IMG/VR virus record: IMGVR_UViG_3300049479_000152
Coordinates: 1-31,056 of that record
Length of the DNA stretch: 31,056 nt
Reading direction: 5' to 3' (one strand)
Source: a virus
Shown here: positions 7,201 through 13,865 of the stretch, piece by piece
How the letters are laid out: the number at the start of each line of letters is the position of its first letter
How positions within the stretch are numbered: position 1 is the first letter of the stretch
Translations under genes and position numbers: made by a program
The notes under the pieces: model-generated
The model's database searches: none
Told to the model about the DNA's origin: nothing
The model's input: the letters and a program-made list of their open reading frames with translations, nothing else

Positions 7201-7874
7201 GTCCTTACATCGAGAACGCTTCGGGTCAGTGGATTCCTCCTTCACCTTACGTGACCGGAATTGCTCTGCGTCGTTACCGCGCTGAAGGATATCAGTTCCC
7301 GCCTGCTGGTGTCAAGTATCAACTTGCCGACGCAGTGGCAGCTCAGATTCCGATCAACTCGGCTCAGCAAAACCTTCTCAACCCTGACGGTTGCAACGCA
7401 ATCCGTACCCTGCCTGGTTACCCAACCAGCGCGGTGTTTGTCTGGGGCGGAAGAACTCGCGTTAACACTGCTGACGCTCAACAGCGTCTGTACCAGTTCG
7501 TAAACACTCGCGTCATTCTGAACGTTGTTTACGGTTCGCTGAGAAATGCCTTCGATAGCCAGATCTTCAACGTTATCGATGGATTCGGTGTGGCGTTCAA
7601 CCAGATCATTTCGGTTGGTAATAGCGTTCTGAACCAGCTGTACTCTCGTGGTGCTCTGTTCGGCGCTCGCCCAAGCGACGCTTTCCAAGTTATCTGTGAT
7701 GCTCGAATCAACCCTCCTGCCTCACTCGAGAACGGAATCATTAACGCCAAGGTGTTTGTGACTCCTGTCCCGACTCTGGAAAGAATTCAGATCGATCTGA
7801 TCCGCGTTGCCGTTGGTCAAATGCAGAACGAGCTGAACGCTCAAGGACTGGGAACTAACAACACCGGTTTCTAA
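4242..7874 (+). CDS. contractile tail sheath protein, oversized
   Basis: A 1210-aa subunit of the contractile tail sheath. The ATG at 4242 is chosen over a TTG at 4197 because MATFSLGGGTTPGAPGVYINE gives the canonical sheath N-terminal arm. The last 280 residues are classic sheath: VFVWGGRTRVN, QFVNTRVILNVVYGSLRNAF, LYSRGALFGARPSDAFQVIC, and a final strand region VFVTPVPTLERIQIDLI. Common phage sheaths are about 380-700 aa. Here the middle (residues about 400-930) holds extra beta-rich material, including a domain at about 600-690 with VAHGLTSGQKLYF and YYVQVIDADTFCLAES, a module type seen in other phage structural proteins. These extra domains probably decorate the outside of the tail. It has its own candidate promoter and a long folded leader. 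Confidence 0.93.
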   Translation: MATFSLGGGTTPGAPGVYINERAGVVANADVANFSTVYMLVETEETVPVTVFPYNTPTPITSLNDYFALVGGSVPEARIPLLSYNCVNEFFQNAQVGDLRVVRVGTPDQIVEIEILPNGTKQSNAGLPSNFEAGDVVYAQLVINGNRLVAGDGSTGYTNDGEWLGVPVTIPVDYIPGDEVNNRRISSAIAIAIAEAIESNPSVRSSVYVRDFGLVTSINPLSNSENAFVSIAAATFDANVSVVPLVLPVGAQYVMMQNVYDIQNIVGQQQNLERVPQDYIQCIATAFDGQQDQGYLITPTAYAQFDADGRAAVGAAAADHCANNNYKWMALADPGPFLVTDINKYSAYTPHEPAADLVTGNKYLVDNAMYEWVGTDVTYDKLTYQALIASPTAETAISQSRSATPVAAGEKVGLLDSATFEVDSTVDDTMLVLSTQNYWPVSYQIQEVTFSNATGDILSTIGEDGTIFVIAPPYDLGATGDYSFNNVFFAYDAPNAVSVLDEVIAAGGSINLTTPANAINFGGATGTCDFTYVVPFYSLPQTINGQTSNLLQNITGAAQYVNTLHLPASLQDATANYRLNFVSRTILNPDTSVAGSTGAYTGTARVTCVAHGLTSGQKLYFTQPVKTNAGVNLFRATTKVSEALYYVQVIDADTFCLAESLTSYTASSFVTIPSGTTSFVSSPTIFYTKVLGGEATSATLAELSVIPFVRARKYGLNSGLIASEAAVATAAPAPAATNPEVSIFFNNSLTALGVGLISPFGENSTAGWLPELTLSAPGSPSTTLENWYCTPTVDQNFASQAFLVPSIDPIEGGDYEADTTAAAGVLDTATLYVTSTGLSATDSGTDIQAVVDKLVGVYFNVTVAPTGAVGPDGVTEVAVGDRIAVTYNGTAYDWVVIPAGGDLSVVGQPCYGSQVGLNFTPEATPPSALWRFDPITSTEIISDAIRGVGFNGVPQAEFIEAGVDNVNRLYNDSQRYFQPFGFIAYYGPYIENASGQWIPPSPYVTGIALRRYRAEGYQFPPAGVKYQLADAVAAQIPINSAQQNLLNPDGCNAIRTLPGYPTSAVFVWGGRTRVNTADAQQRLYQFVNTRVILNVVYGSLRNAFDSQIFNVIDGFGVAFNQIISVGNSVLNQLYSRGALFGARPSDAFQVICDARINPPASLENGIINAKVFVTPVPTLERIQIDLIRVAVGQMQNELNAQGLGTNNTGF

Positions 7875-7879
7875 ACTAA

Positions 7880-8170
7880 ATGAGAGTCATAATGAACAAG
7901 GAATTAACGTTACTGATTCCTGACTCTCTTCTACTACAGCTTGAACTAAGGGCCAGAGAGCAAGGGGTTTCAGTTGAAACCCTTTGCCTCTCCCTTCTTT
8001 CCGGCGTAAAACAAGAAGAGGATCTGGTTGATCCTTCCTACTATCGATCCTTGAGCCACACCGGAATGCGGCAAGAGGTGAACAAAGTCATTGAGAGTTC
8101 CCTTCCGTCCGAAGAAATTCGCAGAAGGTTGAACAACCTGGAATTTGAAATTTCCCGTAGATACCGATGA
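7880..8170 (+). CDS. ribbon-helix-helix-like small protein
   Basis: A 96-aa product from ATG 7880; a second in-frame ATG at 7892 (MNKELTLLIPDSLL) is an equally likely start. Residues 6-40 read ELTLLIPDSLLLQLELRARE followed by QGVSVETLCLSLLSG: a short strand, helix, turn and helix, as in Arc/CopG-type ribbon-helix-helix DNA-binding proteins. The C-terminal 45 residues are charged and probably helical. It lies between the sheath and a baseplate gene, 5 bases after the sheath stop, and overlaps the next start by 4 bases. It could be a late-gene regulator carried in the operon or a structural protein with a chance resemblance. The domain call is by pattern only. Confidence 0.6.
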   Translation: MRVIMNKELTLLIPDSLLLQLELRAREQGVSVETLCLSLLSGVKQEEDLVDPSYYRSLSHTGMRQEVNKVIESSLPSEEIRRRLNNLEFEISRRYR

Positions 8171-8544
8171 GCGTAACCGAGCCTTTAGCAGCGAGTATTC
8201 GAGGATTGGCTTACCCTTTGACTATCGTCAACGGGAATTTAGCGACAAGTGTAGACTACGCTTTGATAACGCAGCAAATTCGGAGCGTAGTCGAAACCCG
8301 TTACTACGATCGGGTTATGAGAGCAAACTACGGGATAGCAGATCAGGTTCTGAACGTCCTGGATCCGGGTCAAATCAACTCTGAACTGCAGGCATCAATT
8401 TCTGCAAACGTTTCAGGGTTATCTGACCTGAGCGTAACAGGGGACTGGAAATCACAGGGCGATGACGGGGTGTACCACGTTTTCATCCAGTACGCCGTAA
8501 ACGGAGTTCCCCAGCCACCGATGCAGTTTACTCTGGCAAACTGA
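8167..8544 (+). CDS. baseplate wedge protein, gp25/W (Mu gp46) family
   Basis: A 125-aa protein of the GPW/gp25 family, which forms part of the baseplate wedge next to the J/gp6 protein. Evidence: LAYPLTIVNGNLATSVDYALI, then IRSVVETRYYDRVMRANYG, the family's diagnostic I-x-x-[VL]-[LV]-x-T-x3-[ED]R-[VM]-M-x-x-x-YG motif, then a beta-rich end (VFIQYAVNGVP) ending FTLAN. Length is typical. The ATG overlaps the previous stop (ATGA). Its usual partner, the J-type protein, is not adjacent here but lies about 7.5 kb downstream (16056), with the head genes between. Confidence 0.85.
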   Translation: MSVTEPLAASIRGLAYPLTIVNGNLATSVDYALITQQIRSVVETRYYDRVMRANYGIADQVLNVLDPGQINSELQASISANVSGLSDLSVTGDWKSQGDDGVYHVFIQYAVNGVPQPPMQFTLAN

Positions 8545-8705
8545 TGTACTCTCTACAAGAAAAAGACATCTATCGACTAATCTCAGCTTGTCGGTACTAC
8601 ATGAGCCAAACATCAAGCGAGAAGATCTACGACGAATACTCGAGAATCCTGGCTAAACTTGAAAATTATATCTCGCAAAACTTCCCCGAGCTGCCTCGAG
8701 GGTAA
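8544..8705 (+). CDS. 53-aa hypothetical protein
   Basis: A short ORF, MYSLQEKDIYRLISACRYYM ... NFPELPRG, starting in a TGATG overlap with the gp25-like gene and filling the gap before the portal promoter. The composition is plausible for a real helical protein (Tyr, Glu, Lys and Ser rich) and the start is coupled. Its stop TAA (8703-8705) lies inside candidate promoter site 3. No family recognised. Without this ORF the 197-base gap would be the longest in the window. Confidence 0.55.
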   Translation: MYSLQEKDIYRLISACRYYMSQTSSEKIYDEYSRILAKLENYISQNFPELPRG

Positions 8706-8707
8706 AA
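8700..8707 (+). promoter_or_regulatory. candidate late promoter core GGGTAAAA (site 3)
   Basis: Exact match 34 bases before the portal ATG, within the 18-base string shared with site 1. The identical flank includes TTGACA, but no matching -10 is obvious at a standard spacing. Confidence 0.5.
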
Positions 8708-8741
8708 CTTGACATAAGGACTAGAACTACCAGAGGATTGG

Positions 8742-10139
8742 ATGGCTCAGAGATTTAAGACAGCCCCAGTGCCATCGGGAGAGGTAGCTCGTTATACTTC
8801 TGACCCCTATAATCTATCTTCGATCTACATGTTCGGGTCTAGCAGCCCGTTCACTGGTCAAGGTAATACGATTGTCAGGCCTAACGATGATCTCCTCATT
8901 CAAAAAGGCGGGAACCGTGCGCTAGTTGTATACCAGCGCCTTCTTTACGACGAGCAAGTTCAGGGCTGTTTTGCCAAACTTGTTCAAGAAATTACCTCCC
9001 GTCCATGGTACGTTGAGCAATATAGTGACAAACCCGGCGACGTAGCTGTAAGAGATTTCGTAAGCGAAGTGCTTGAAGAAATTCCTCTTGACGACATTTA
9101 CAAGGGACTTGCGGAAGCAATCATCACAGGGTTCTCCGTCGGAGAAGTGATGTGGAAGAAAACGAAAAGAGGCGTTATTCCGTTTGATGTACGGATGCGT
9201 GATCAACGTCGTTTTGTTTTCCAGGAAAAGGAAGATGCCCAAACGGGTTTCACAATGCGCTGCCTGACATTTAACCGAATGTTCGAAGGTGTTGAGCTTC
9301 CGACGCGCAAATTCATTGTCAATCGGTACTGGGTTTCTCACAATGGCGACCCTTACGGTTCATCCTTAGGCCGAATCTTGTACCCGCTCGTCAAGTTCCG
9401 TCGCAGGGCGATTGAGTCCTACGTGCTTTACGGCGACCGCTACGCCACGCCGACAGCCGTTGCGAAAGCCCCTTTGAGCGCAAGTACGAAAGAAATCGAC
9501 ACGTTGTACGACCATCTTTCCAACTTGAGCCAGGAGACGGCAATGATCCTCCCGGAGGGTTACGAGTTAGAGTTCGTAACGCCGTCCGGAAGCCCCGATG
9601 TGTTCAAAAACCTGATTGACTACATCGACAAAGAAATCAGCGTGTTGATTTGCGGAGAGAACGAAGCGGGGCAAGCTGAGGCTGGTTCCCGTGCTTCCTC
9701 CCAGGTTGCGAATGTTGTCCGAGTCGTGAAGGCGTCAGAACTTTCTGAGATCATTTCACAAAATCTTACGCAAACTCTCATTCGGTGGATCGTTGACCTG
9801 AACTTCGGAACTGACGTCGCTGCTCCCGTTCTTACTCGGGAGTTCCGAATCGAGGAATCAACTCTTACGATGCCGGACGTTTCTCTGCTTATTCAATCTG
9901 GTTTCACGCCGAAGAAAGAATGGCTGGAGAGACACTTCCGTGTTGAGTTGGAAGAGAAGAAAGAAAGTGGTGGCCCTGCTGACACCGCTTCGGCAACGAC
10001 TTACAACCCTGAAGAAGATCAGGACCTGTTCGGTTCAATTTTCGGGGATCAAAGTGGAACTGCGACCGAAGAAACTCCCCTCCCCGGGGAGGAGTCAGCA
10101 GACCAGCAGGAAACCTTGATTGCTGAGCAAGAAGGGTAA
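8742..10139 (+). CDS. portal protein, Mu gp29 / DUF935 type
   Basis: A 465-aa protein expected to form the dodecameric portal through which DNA enters and leaves the head. Seen: YQRLLYDEQVQGCFAKLVQEI, then ITSRPWYVE near residue 85, SVGEVMWKK, RMRDQRRFVF, then HNGDPYGSSLGRILYPLVKFRRRAIESY and YGDRYATPTAVAKAP, the DUF935 portal signature, followed by an acidic C-terminal tail of about 55 residues (GPADTASATTYNPEEDQDLF to EQEG). Length is near the family norm of about 450-520. GAGGATTGG before the ATG offers a usable Shine-Dalgarno. The protease and head morphogenesis genes follow in the order found in Mu-like phages. Confidence 0.9.
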   Translation: MAQRFKTAPVPSGEVARYTSDPYNLSSIYMFGSSSPFTGQGNTIVRPNDDLLIQKGGNRALVVYQRLLYDEQVQGCFAKLVQEITSRPWYVEQYSDKPGDVAVRDFVSEVLEEIPLDDIYKGLAEAIITGFSVGEVMWKKTKRGVIPFDVRMRDQRRFVFQEKEDAQTGFTMRCLTFNRMFEGVELPTRKFIVNRYWVSHNGDPYGSSLGRILYPLVKFRRRAIESYVLYGDRYATPTAVAKAPLSASTKEIDTLYDHLSNLSQETAMILPEGYELEFVTPSGSPDVFKNLIDYIDKEISVLICGENEAGQAEAGSRASSQVANVVRVVKASELSEIISQNLTQTLIRWIVDLNFGTDVAAPVLTREFRIEESTLTMPDVSLLIQSGFTPKKEWLERHFRVELEEKKESGGPADTASATTYNPEEDQDLFGSIFGDQSGTATEETPLPGEESADQQETLIAEQEG

Positions 10140-10141
10140 AA
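10134..10141 (+). promoter_or_regulatory. candidate late promoter core GGGTAAAA (site 4)
   Basis: Exact match overlapping the portal stop codon (TAA 10137-10139), 25 bases before the GTG start of the protease/scaffold gene. Confidence 0.5.
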
Positions 10142-10166
10142 AATGTTATCAGATCCCTTATAGACT

Positions 10167-12548
10167 GTGTTCACTAAAAGAATTCACGTATTTCGTGCGG
10201 GTGATCAGACCTCTGCCCAAGGAATCAAGCGGACATTCTCTCCAGAAGATCTTCAGCAAGTTGTCGACACATATGACCCTTCGGTCCATGAAGCTCCCAT
10301 AGTTCTTGGCCACCAGGGTGATAACGACAGTTTGCCTTCTTTTGGGTGGATCCAAGGATTTTCAAGAGAGGGACAAAATCTTTACGCAGATGTCTCTTTT
10401 ACGGACACCGCTAAAGATTTGGTCAAGAACGGTCACTACCGAAAAGTATCAATTTCCTTCTACTCCCCTGATAGCCAAATCAACCCGCACGGGGGAAAGT
10501 GGAGCGCAAGGCACCTGGCCTTGCTGGGGGCATCTCCCCCGGCTGTTAAAGGACTCGAACCTTTCTCATTTAATGAGGCAGAGGGGTGCTTTGACTTCGC
10601 AGTGACTTTGTCCCCGGACCAAATCTTTGATGACGAACTCGGTCCTACCCTGATCGTTGAAAAGAGCCCTCTCGAGGTTCTTCGCGAAAAACTTGAGGAA
10701 GTTCGACAAGATGTTTCATCCGCTGTCAAAGATCTTCAAGAGTCTGGCGATACTCAGAAGGAAACTGGCGTGGATGAAGCGGCTGGTGCACAAGCTCCGG
10801 CCGAAATAACCAGCCCCGAGGAAAACCAACAATTTACGGAGGGCGCCAAAACCAACGAAATCACTCAGCAGACGGCTGAACTTGAAGACCAATTCCCAGA
10901 GGAACAATTTATGGAAGACGGAAAAATCAGCCGTAAGCACGCCAAAGGTGCCCACGGCCAAGTAATGCAGGTTGTAGAAAACGTCTACGACGAGCAACAC
11001 AAAGAGCTGCCCCCTGCTCTTAAAAAGAAAGCCGAAGAAATGAAGGCCAAAGCCAAGGCTAACCCTGGCGAAAAGGTTGAAATGGAAGAAGGCGACGAAA
11101 TGGACTATGATGAGTCCGGTCGTTATGAAACAGCCCGTTCATCTGACAACGGTTACGCCGACCGGATGAGAACAGGCAAGGAAGGCAAAGGCGGTGTTGG
11201 CGACGACCGCATGAAAACTTCTAAGAGCAGTGAGCAGGAAGCCGATCGCGTTAGCGTTGCCAAGAACTCTGAGCAGGATTCCGATCGCAAAAGGACTGCC
11301 AAAGATGGCTCAGATAACGCAACTGGTGAATCCCGTTGGGCCGGTCAAGCCGATGCTGAAGATCGCACCATGAACGGCGATCAGTACGACACCGACGCTG
11401 ACAGCTACCCTGAACCGAATCAGCCTAAAACTGCTTCCGGTTCTAACCCTGCTGGCCGCGAAGATGCTAACACCAAGATTCCTACCGAAACCGAAGAATC
11501 GCCTGACAACGAAGTGTTCGCAGTCAGCACCATCAACGTTATGTCTGATGGAAGCATGCGCGTAATGCGTCAAAAGAGCAGCGATGGTCGTCAAGCCACC
11601 AAGGGCGGCAAGATTGACCACGCCGAGCCTGAAGCAGACGAGGTAACTTCCGAGCTGGGCGTAACTGCGATGGGCGAAGTTGACGATCTGACCCAAGGCA
11701 AAGCCAAACTCAAGAAAGGTCAACTGGAGCCTGGTCACTTTGAAGGTGGTGTTGCCGAAATCACCGGTCCTGACGGTGTGTTCGCAGAGGGTTACAAAGG
11801 AGAGAAGAAATCTTCCAAGAAGCAACTCACTCCTGGTGCAATGGATGAGATTGACGAAGCTGCTCAAGTTGTTAGTCCCGAAGGCGCTTTCGCTGAGGAC
11901 AATCTGAGTGGTGATTTTGAAGGTGGCCCTAATCAAACCGCCAAGCGTTCCGGAGGCGTTTTCGCTGAAGAGCACGGTGAGAAGAAGAGTCCTTACACCA
12001 AGACTGGATTCGGTTCCACTTACGAGGAAGACGGCGATGACGACGCCGACGAAGAGGACTACAACGAACTTTCCGCTGACCATTGTGGAATGGATTACGG
12101 CATGGGTTCAATGGCCCAAGCCAAGCCGGACGGTTTCCCCGCCGCCATCTTCGAGGAGCTCAACCGCCTGAAGAAAGAGCACTCCGAACTGCAGCGTCGC
12201 TTCGCTGAAGAGAAGATGAATGCCCGCAAGGCCAAGATCGCTTCTTTCGTTGAGTCACTCTACGAAGATGGTCGCCTGACCGATGGCATCATGCCTCAGT
12301 CCGAGCTGCAAAGCTACTGCGAAGGGCTTGACTTCGGAACTCTTGAGTTCTCCGAAGGTGAAACTGCCGCTACGAAGCTGCTTGGCCTGCTGAGCAAGCT
12401 TCCTCCGATGGTTTACTACGATGAGGTCGCCGGTGGAACTTTCCAGTTCGCTGAGGAAGATCTTGACCCTCACGCAAAAGCTCTGAAACTGGTTGAATCC
12501 GAAGGAATCGACTACGTTGAAGCTATCAAGCGCACAATGTACAACTGA
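10167..12548 (+). CDS. capsid maturation protease with scaffold-like acidic region (Mu gpI-like)
   Basis: A 793-aa product from GTG 10167; a typical gpI start (FTKRIHVFRAGDQTSAQGIKR) follows. The N-terminal 140 residues match the Mu I-type head protease: FSPEDLQQVVDTYDP, HEAPIVLGH, SFGWIQGF, LYADVSFTD, YRKVSISFY, and HLALLGASPPAVKGLEPF. From about residue 180 to 660 it is highly charged, Glu/Asp/Lys/Ser rich and low in hydrophobics. A helical region follows (FEELNRLKKEHSELQRRFAEEKMNARKAK, about 660-690, coiled-coil-like), then a folded tail ending YVEAIKRTMYN. This suggests protease and scaffold in one chain. FAE recurs (codons at 11781, 11889, 11962, 12201, 12447) and may be a cleavage signal. 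The usual Mu gpI is about 360 aa, so this is about twice as long. Confidence 0.82.
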   Translation: MFTKRIHVFRAGDQTSAQGIKRTFSPEDLQQVVDTYDPSVHEAPIVLGHQGDNDSLPSFGWIQGFSREGQNLYADVSFTDTAKDLVKNGHYRKVSISFYSPDSQINPHGGKWSARHLALLGASPPAVKGLEPFSFNEAEGCFDFAVTLSPDQIFDDELGPTLIVEKSPLEVLREKLEEVRQDVSSAVKDLQESGDTQKETGVDEAAGAQAPAEITSPEENQQFTEGAKTNEITQQTAELEDQFPEEQFMEDGKISRKHAKGAHGQVMQVVENVYDEQHKELPPALKKKAEEMKAKAKANPGEKVEMEEGDEMDYDESGRYETARSSDNGYADRMRTGKEGKGGVGDDRMKTSKSSEQEADRVSVAKNSEQDSDRKRTAKDGSDNATGESRWAGQADAEDRTMNGDQYDTDADSYPEPNQPKTASGSNPAGREDANTKIPTETEESPDNEVFAVSTINVMSDGSMRVMRQKSSDGRQATKGGKIDHAEPEADEVTSELGVTAMGEVDDLTQGKAKLKKGQLEPGHFEGGVAEITGPDGVFAEGYKGEKKSSKKQLTPGAMDEIDEAAQVVSPEGAFAEDNLSGDFEGGPNQTAKRSGGVFAEEHGEKKSPYTKTGFGSTYEEDGDDDADEEDYNELSADHCGMDYGMGSMAQAKPDGFPAAIFEELNRLKKEHSELQRRFAEEKMNARKAKIASFVESLYEDGRLTDGIMPQSELQSYCEGLDFGTLEFSEGETAATKLLGLLSKLPPMVYYDEVAGGTFQFAEEDLDPHAKALKLVESEGIDYVEAIKRTMYN

Positions 12549-12556
12549 GGTTTGAA

Positions 12557-13210
12557 ATGGATCTCCTCTCTCTGATTGGCATGGCCACGAAACGGAGGGG
12601 AGATTATTTCACCCAGGCCGAGGCTCTACGAAAGAAAGTGAACTCTCAAGCTGAGCTTGAAGAGCGCATGACGGAGGAGTCGAAAGTTTTGGTGAAAGGT
12701 CTTCGAGATAAGCAAATGAGATGGGAGGAGTACGAAAGGTCTCTTCTTGACAAAACTCTCATCTCTGCGCTTGCCGCTGTCAACCTCGGCGCCGAAGATA
12801 TCAACCCTCGCGGTAAAATGGAGCGGGCGTGGGCAACCATCGTTGGCGAAATGTTACCGCCTTTGCATGAATTTTTGGTTGAAACAAAAGACGCACTCGA
12901 CAACGGAGGTATTCTGTTGGGCGACAAAACACAAGATTTTAGTGAAGTTAAGAGTTGGCCTGGGTTGTTAGTTCGCGTTATTCGCTACTTGGCAAACCCT
13001 TCCTACTCTTTCTTCAACCTTGGTCAATACTATGTTCGACAAGATCAGGGATACCGGGAGATGAGACGAGTTCCGAAACTCGACTCAAGAACTTGTCCCG
13101 ATTGTGTAATGTTTGGTCGACTTGGTTGGCAACCTCTGGGCACCCTCCCCATGCCAGGTAAAGAATGTCAGTGCTACGACCGCTGCCGGTGTAGTATTGA
13201 ATACCGATAA
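12557..13210 (+). CDS. head morphogenesis protein, Mu gpF / SPP1 gp7-like C-terminus
   Basis: A 217-aa protein, mostly helical in the first half. The last 45 residues contain DSRTCPDCVMFGRLGWQPLG, then LPMPGKECQCYDRCRCSIEYR: a C-x2-C, a P-G-x3-C-x-C-x3-C-x-C pattern and the final [CR]-x-[IL]-x-YR, the ending common to gpF/gp7 minor head proteins, which is thought to bind zinc. The position after the protease and before the capsid genes fits. At 217 aa it is shorter than typical gpF proteins (about 300-430). GAGG lies just before the ATG. Confidence 0.7.
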   Translation: MDLLSLIGMATKRRGDYFTQAEALRKKVNSQAELEERMTEESKVLVKGLRDKQMRWEEYERSLLDKTLISALAAVNLGAEDINPRGKMERAWATIVGEMLPPLHEFLVETKDALDNGGILLGDKTQDFSEVKSWPGLLVRVIRYLANPSYSFFNLGQYYVRQDQGYREMRRVPKLDSRTCPDCVMFGRLGWQPLGTLPMPGKECQCYDRCRCSIEYR

Positions 13211-13218
13211 GGGTAAAA
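13211..13218 (+). promoter_or_regulatory. candidate late promoter core GGGTAAAA (site 5)
   Basis: Exact match starting directly after the stop of the head morphogenesis gene (TAA 13208-13210), 74 bases before the decoration protein ATG. It would transcribe the leader RNA at 13222-13273. Confidence 0.55.
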
Positions 13219-13221
13219 CCA

Positions 13222-13273
13222 TTCAGTTTAACTGGGTGTAAAAACAAGTCCCAGAGTAAACAAATTGAAGTCC
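13222..13273 (+). ncRNA. structured leader RNA, copy 1 (decoration gene)
   Basis: Three nested pairings: TTCA (13222-13225) with TGAA (13266-13269), GTTTA (13226-13230) with TAAAC (13257-13261), and CTGGG (13232-13236) with CCCAG (13250-13254), with a 13-base loop. It shares TTCAGTT at the start, GGGTGTAA plus AAGTCCCA in the centre, and TTGAAGTC at the end with copy 2 at 13781-13838. It is a cis-acting leader element. Function unknown. Confidence 0.5.
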
Positions 13274-13292
13274 TCATACTTTGGAGAATTCC

Positions 13293-13772
13293 ATGGCTAC
13301 AAACGCAGGTCCCGTATACGGCCGTCAGTACATCCGTTACGCAGAAACTTTCGAAGCTCCTGCTGACAACGAAGCCGGCGATCCCGGTGTAGTGGAAATC
13401 GGCGAATTCCGCGCCGTTTCTTATGCTACCTGGGCTGGCCCCAACTTCGCTGCTGCCCCCGATGCTTTCACTACCCCCGGTAGCGTAGTCACCATCGTTG
13501 GTATCAACCAGGCTTACATGCCTACCGCTCTGGCTCAACCTTACACCGCTCGTCAGCTGACCGTTGCTACCTCCGGTCTTCTGCTGGTTGAAGTTGCTCC
13601 AGCTGCTGTTCTGACCGATCTGACTCTGAACACTCAGCTCGAAATCAACTCCCTCGGCCAAGCCGTTGGCGTTGGCGACGGCACCCCCGTCACCCTGGAC
13701 GGTACCACTCCTCTGATTCGCGAGCAAATCGGAATCGGCGGTCGTAAGTTCGCCCTTGTCAGCTTCGCCTGA
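13293..13772 (+). CDS. putative capsid decoration protein
   Basis: A 159-aa product from ATG 13293, with GGAG (13283-13286) at a good spacing; a TTG at 13281 is not needed. It is rich in Ala, Thr, Val and Gly with almost no Lys, and beta-rich throughout: GVVEIGEFRAVSYATW, SVVTIVGINQAY, SGLLLVEVAPAAVL, ending GRKFALVSFA. A small beta-rich protein directly before the major capsid gene is the usual place for a head decoration or stabilisation protein. The motif match to a known decoration family (DUF2190-like) is weak, so the call rests mainly on position and composition. It has its own candidate promoter and a folded leader related to that of the capsid gene. Confidence 0.6.
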   Translation: MATNAGPVYGRQYIRYAETFEAPADNEAGDPGVVEIGEFRAVSYATWAGPNFAAAPDAFTTPGSVVTIVGINQAYMPTALAQPYTARQLTVATSGLLLVEVAPAAVLTDLTLNTQLEINSLGQAVGVGDGTPVTLDGTTPLIREQIGIGGRKFALVSFA

Positions 13773-13778
13773 TAATTA

Positions 13779-13838
13779 ACTTCAGTTGGGCATCCTTCGG
13801 GTGTAAGTCCCAACTGTGGTTTTCAACCATTTGAAGTC
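13779..13838 (+). ncRNA. structured leader RNA, copy 2 (major capsid gene)
   Basis: ACTTCA (13779-13784) can pair with TGAAGT (13832-13837), enclosing GTTGGG (13785-13790) with CCCAAC (13809-13814) and TGGTT (13817-13821) with AACCA (13825-13829): a compact three-way junction. The first arm can be capped by a CC-TTCG-GG tetraloop hairpin. Conserved pieces are shared with copy 1 (TTCAGTT, GGGTGTAA/AAGTCCCA, TTGAAGTC). It ends 27 bases before the capsid ATG. There is no T-tract, so it is not a normal terminator. Confidence 0.55.
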
Positions 13839-13865
13839 GTTTAACTATCTCGGAGCCTCCCTCCC

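Noticed and set aside
8700-8741. Classical sigma-70 promoter using TTGACA at 8709
   Set aside because: No -10 hexamer is found at 16-18 bases. The shared GGGTAAAA core is the consistent element across sites, while TTGACA occurs at only two of the nine.
10120-10302. Plus-strand ORF of 60 codons across the portal-protease junction
   Set aside because: It overlaps the well-supported gpI N-terminus and the portal end and has no family signal. The GTG start at 10167 in the other frame gives a clear gpI-like sequence.
13779-13838. Intrinsic terminator or self-cleaving ribozyme before the capsid gene
   Set aside because: There is no T-tract after the stems, and no hammerhead core (CUGAUGA/GAAA) or other ribozyme core that I can recognise. 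It is kept only as a leader RNA of unknown function.
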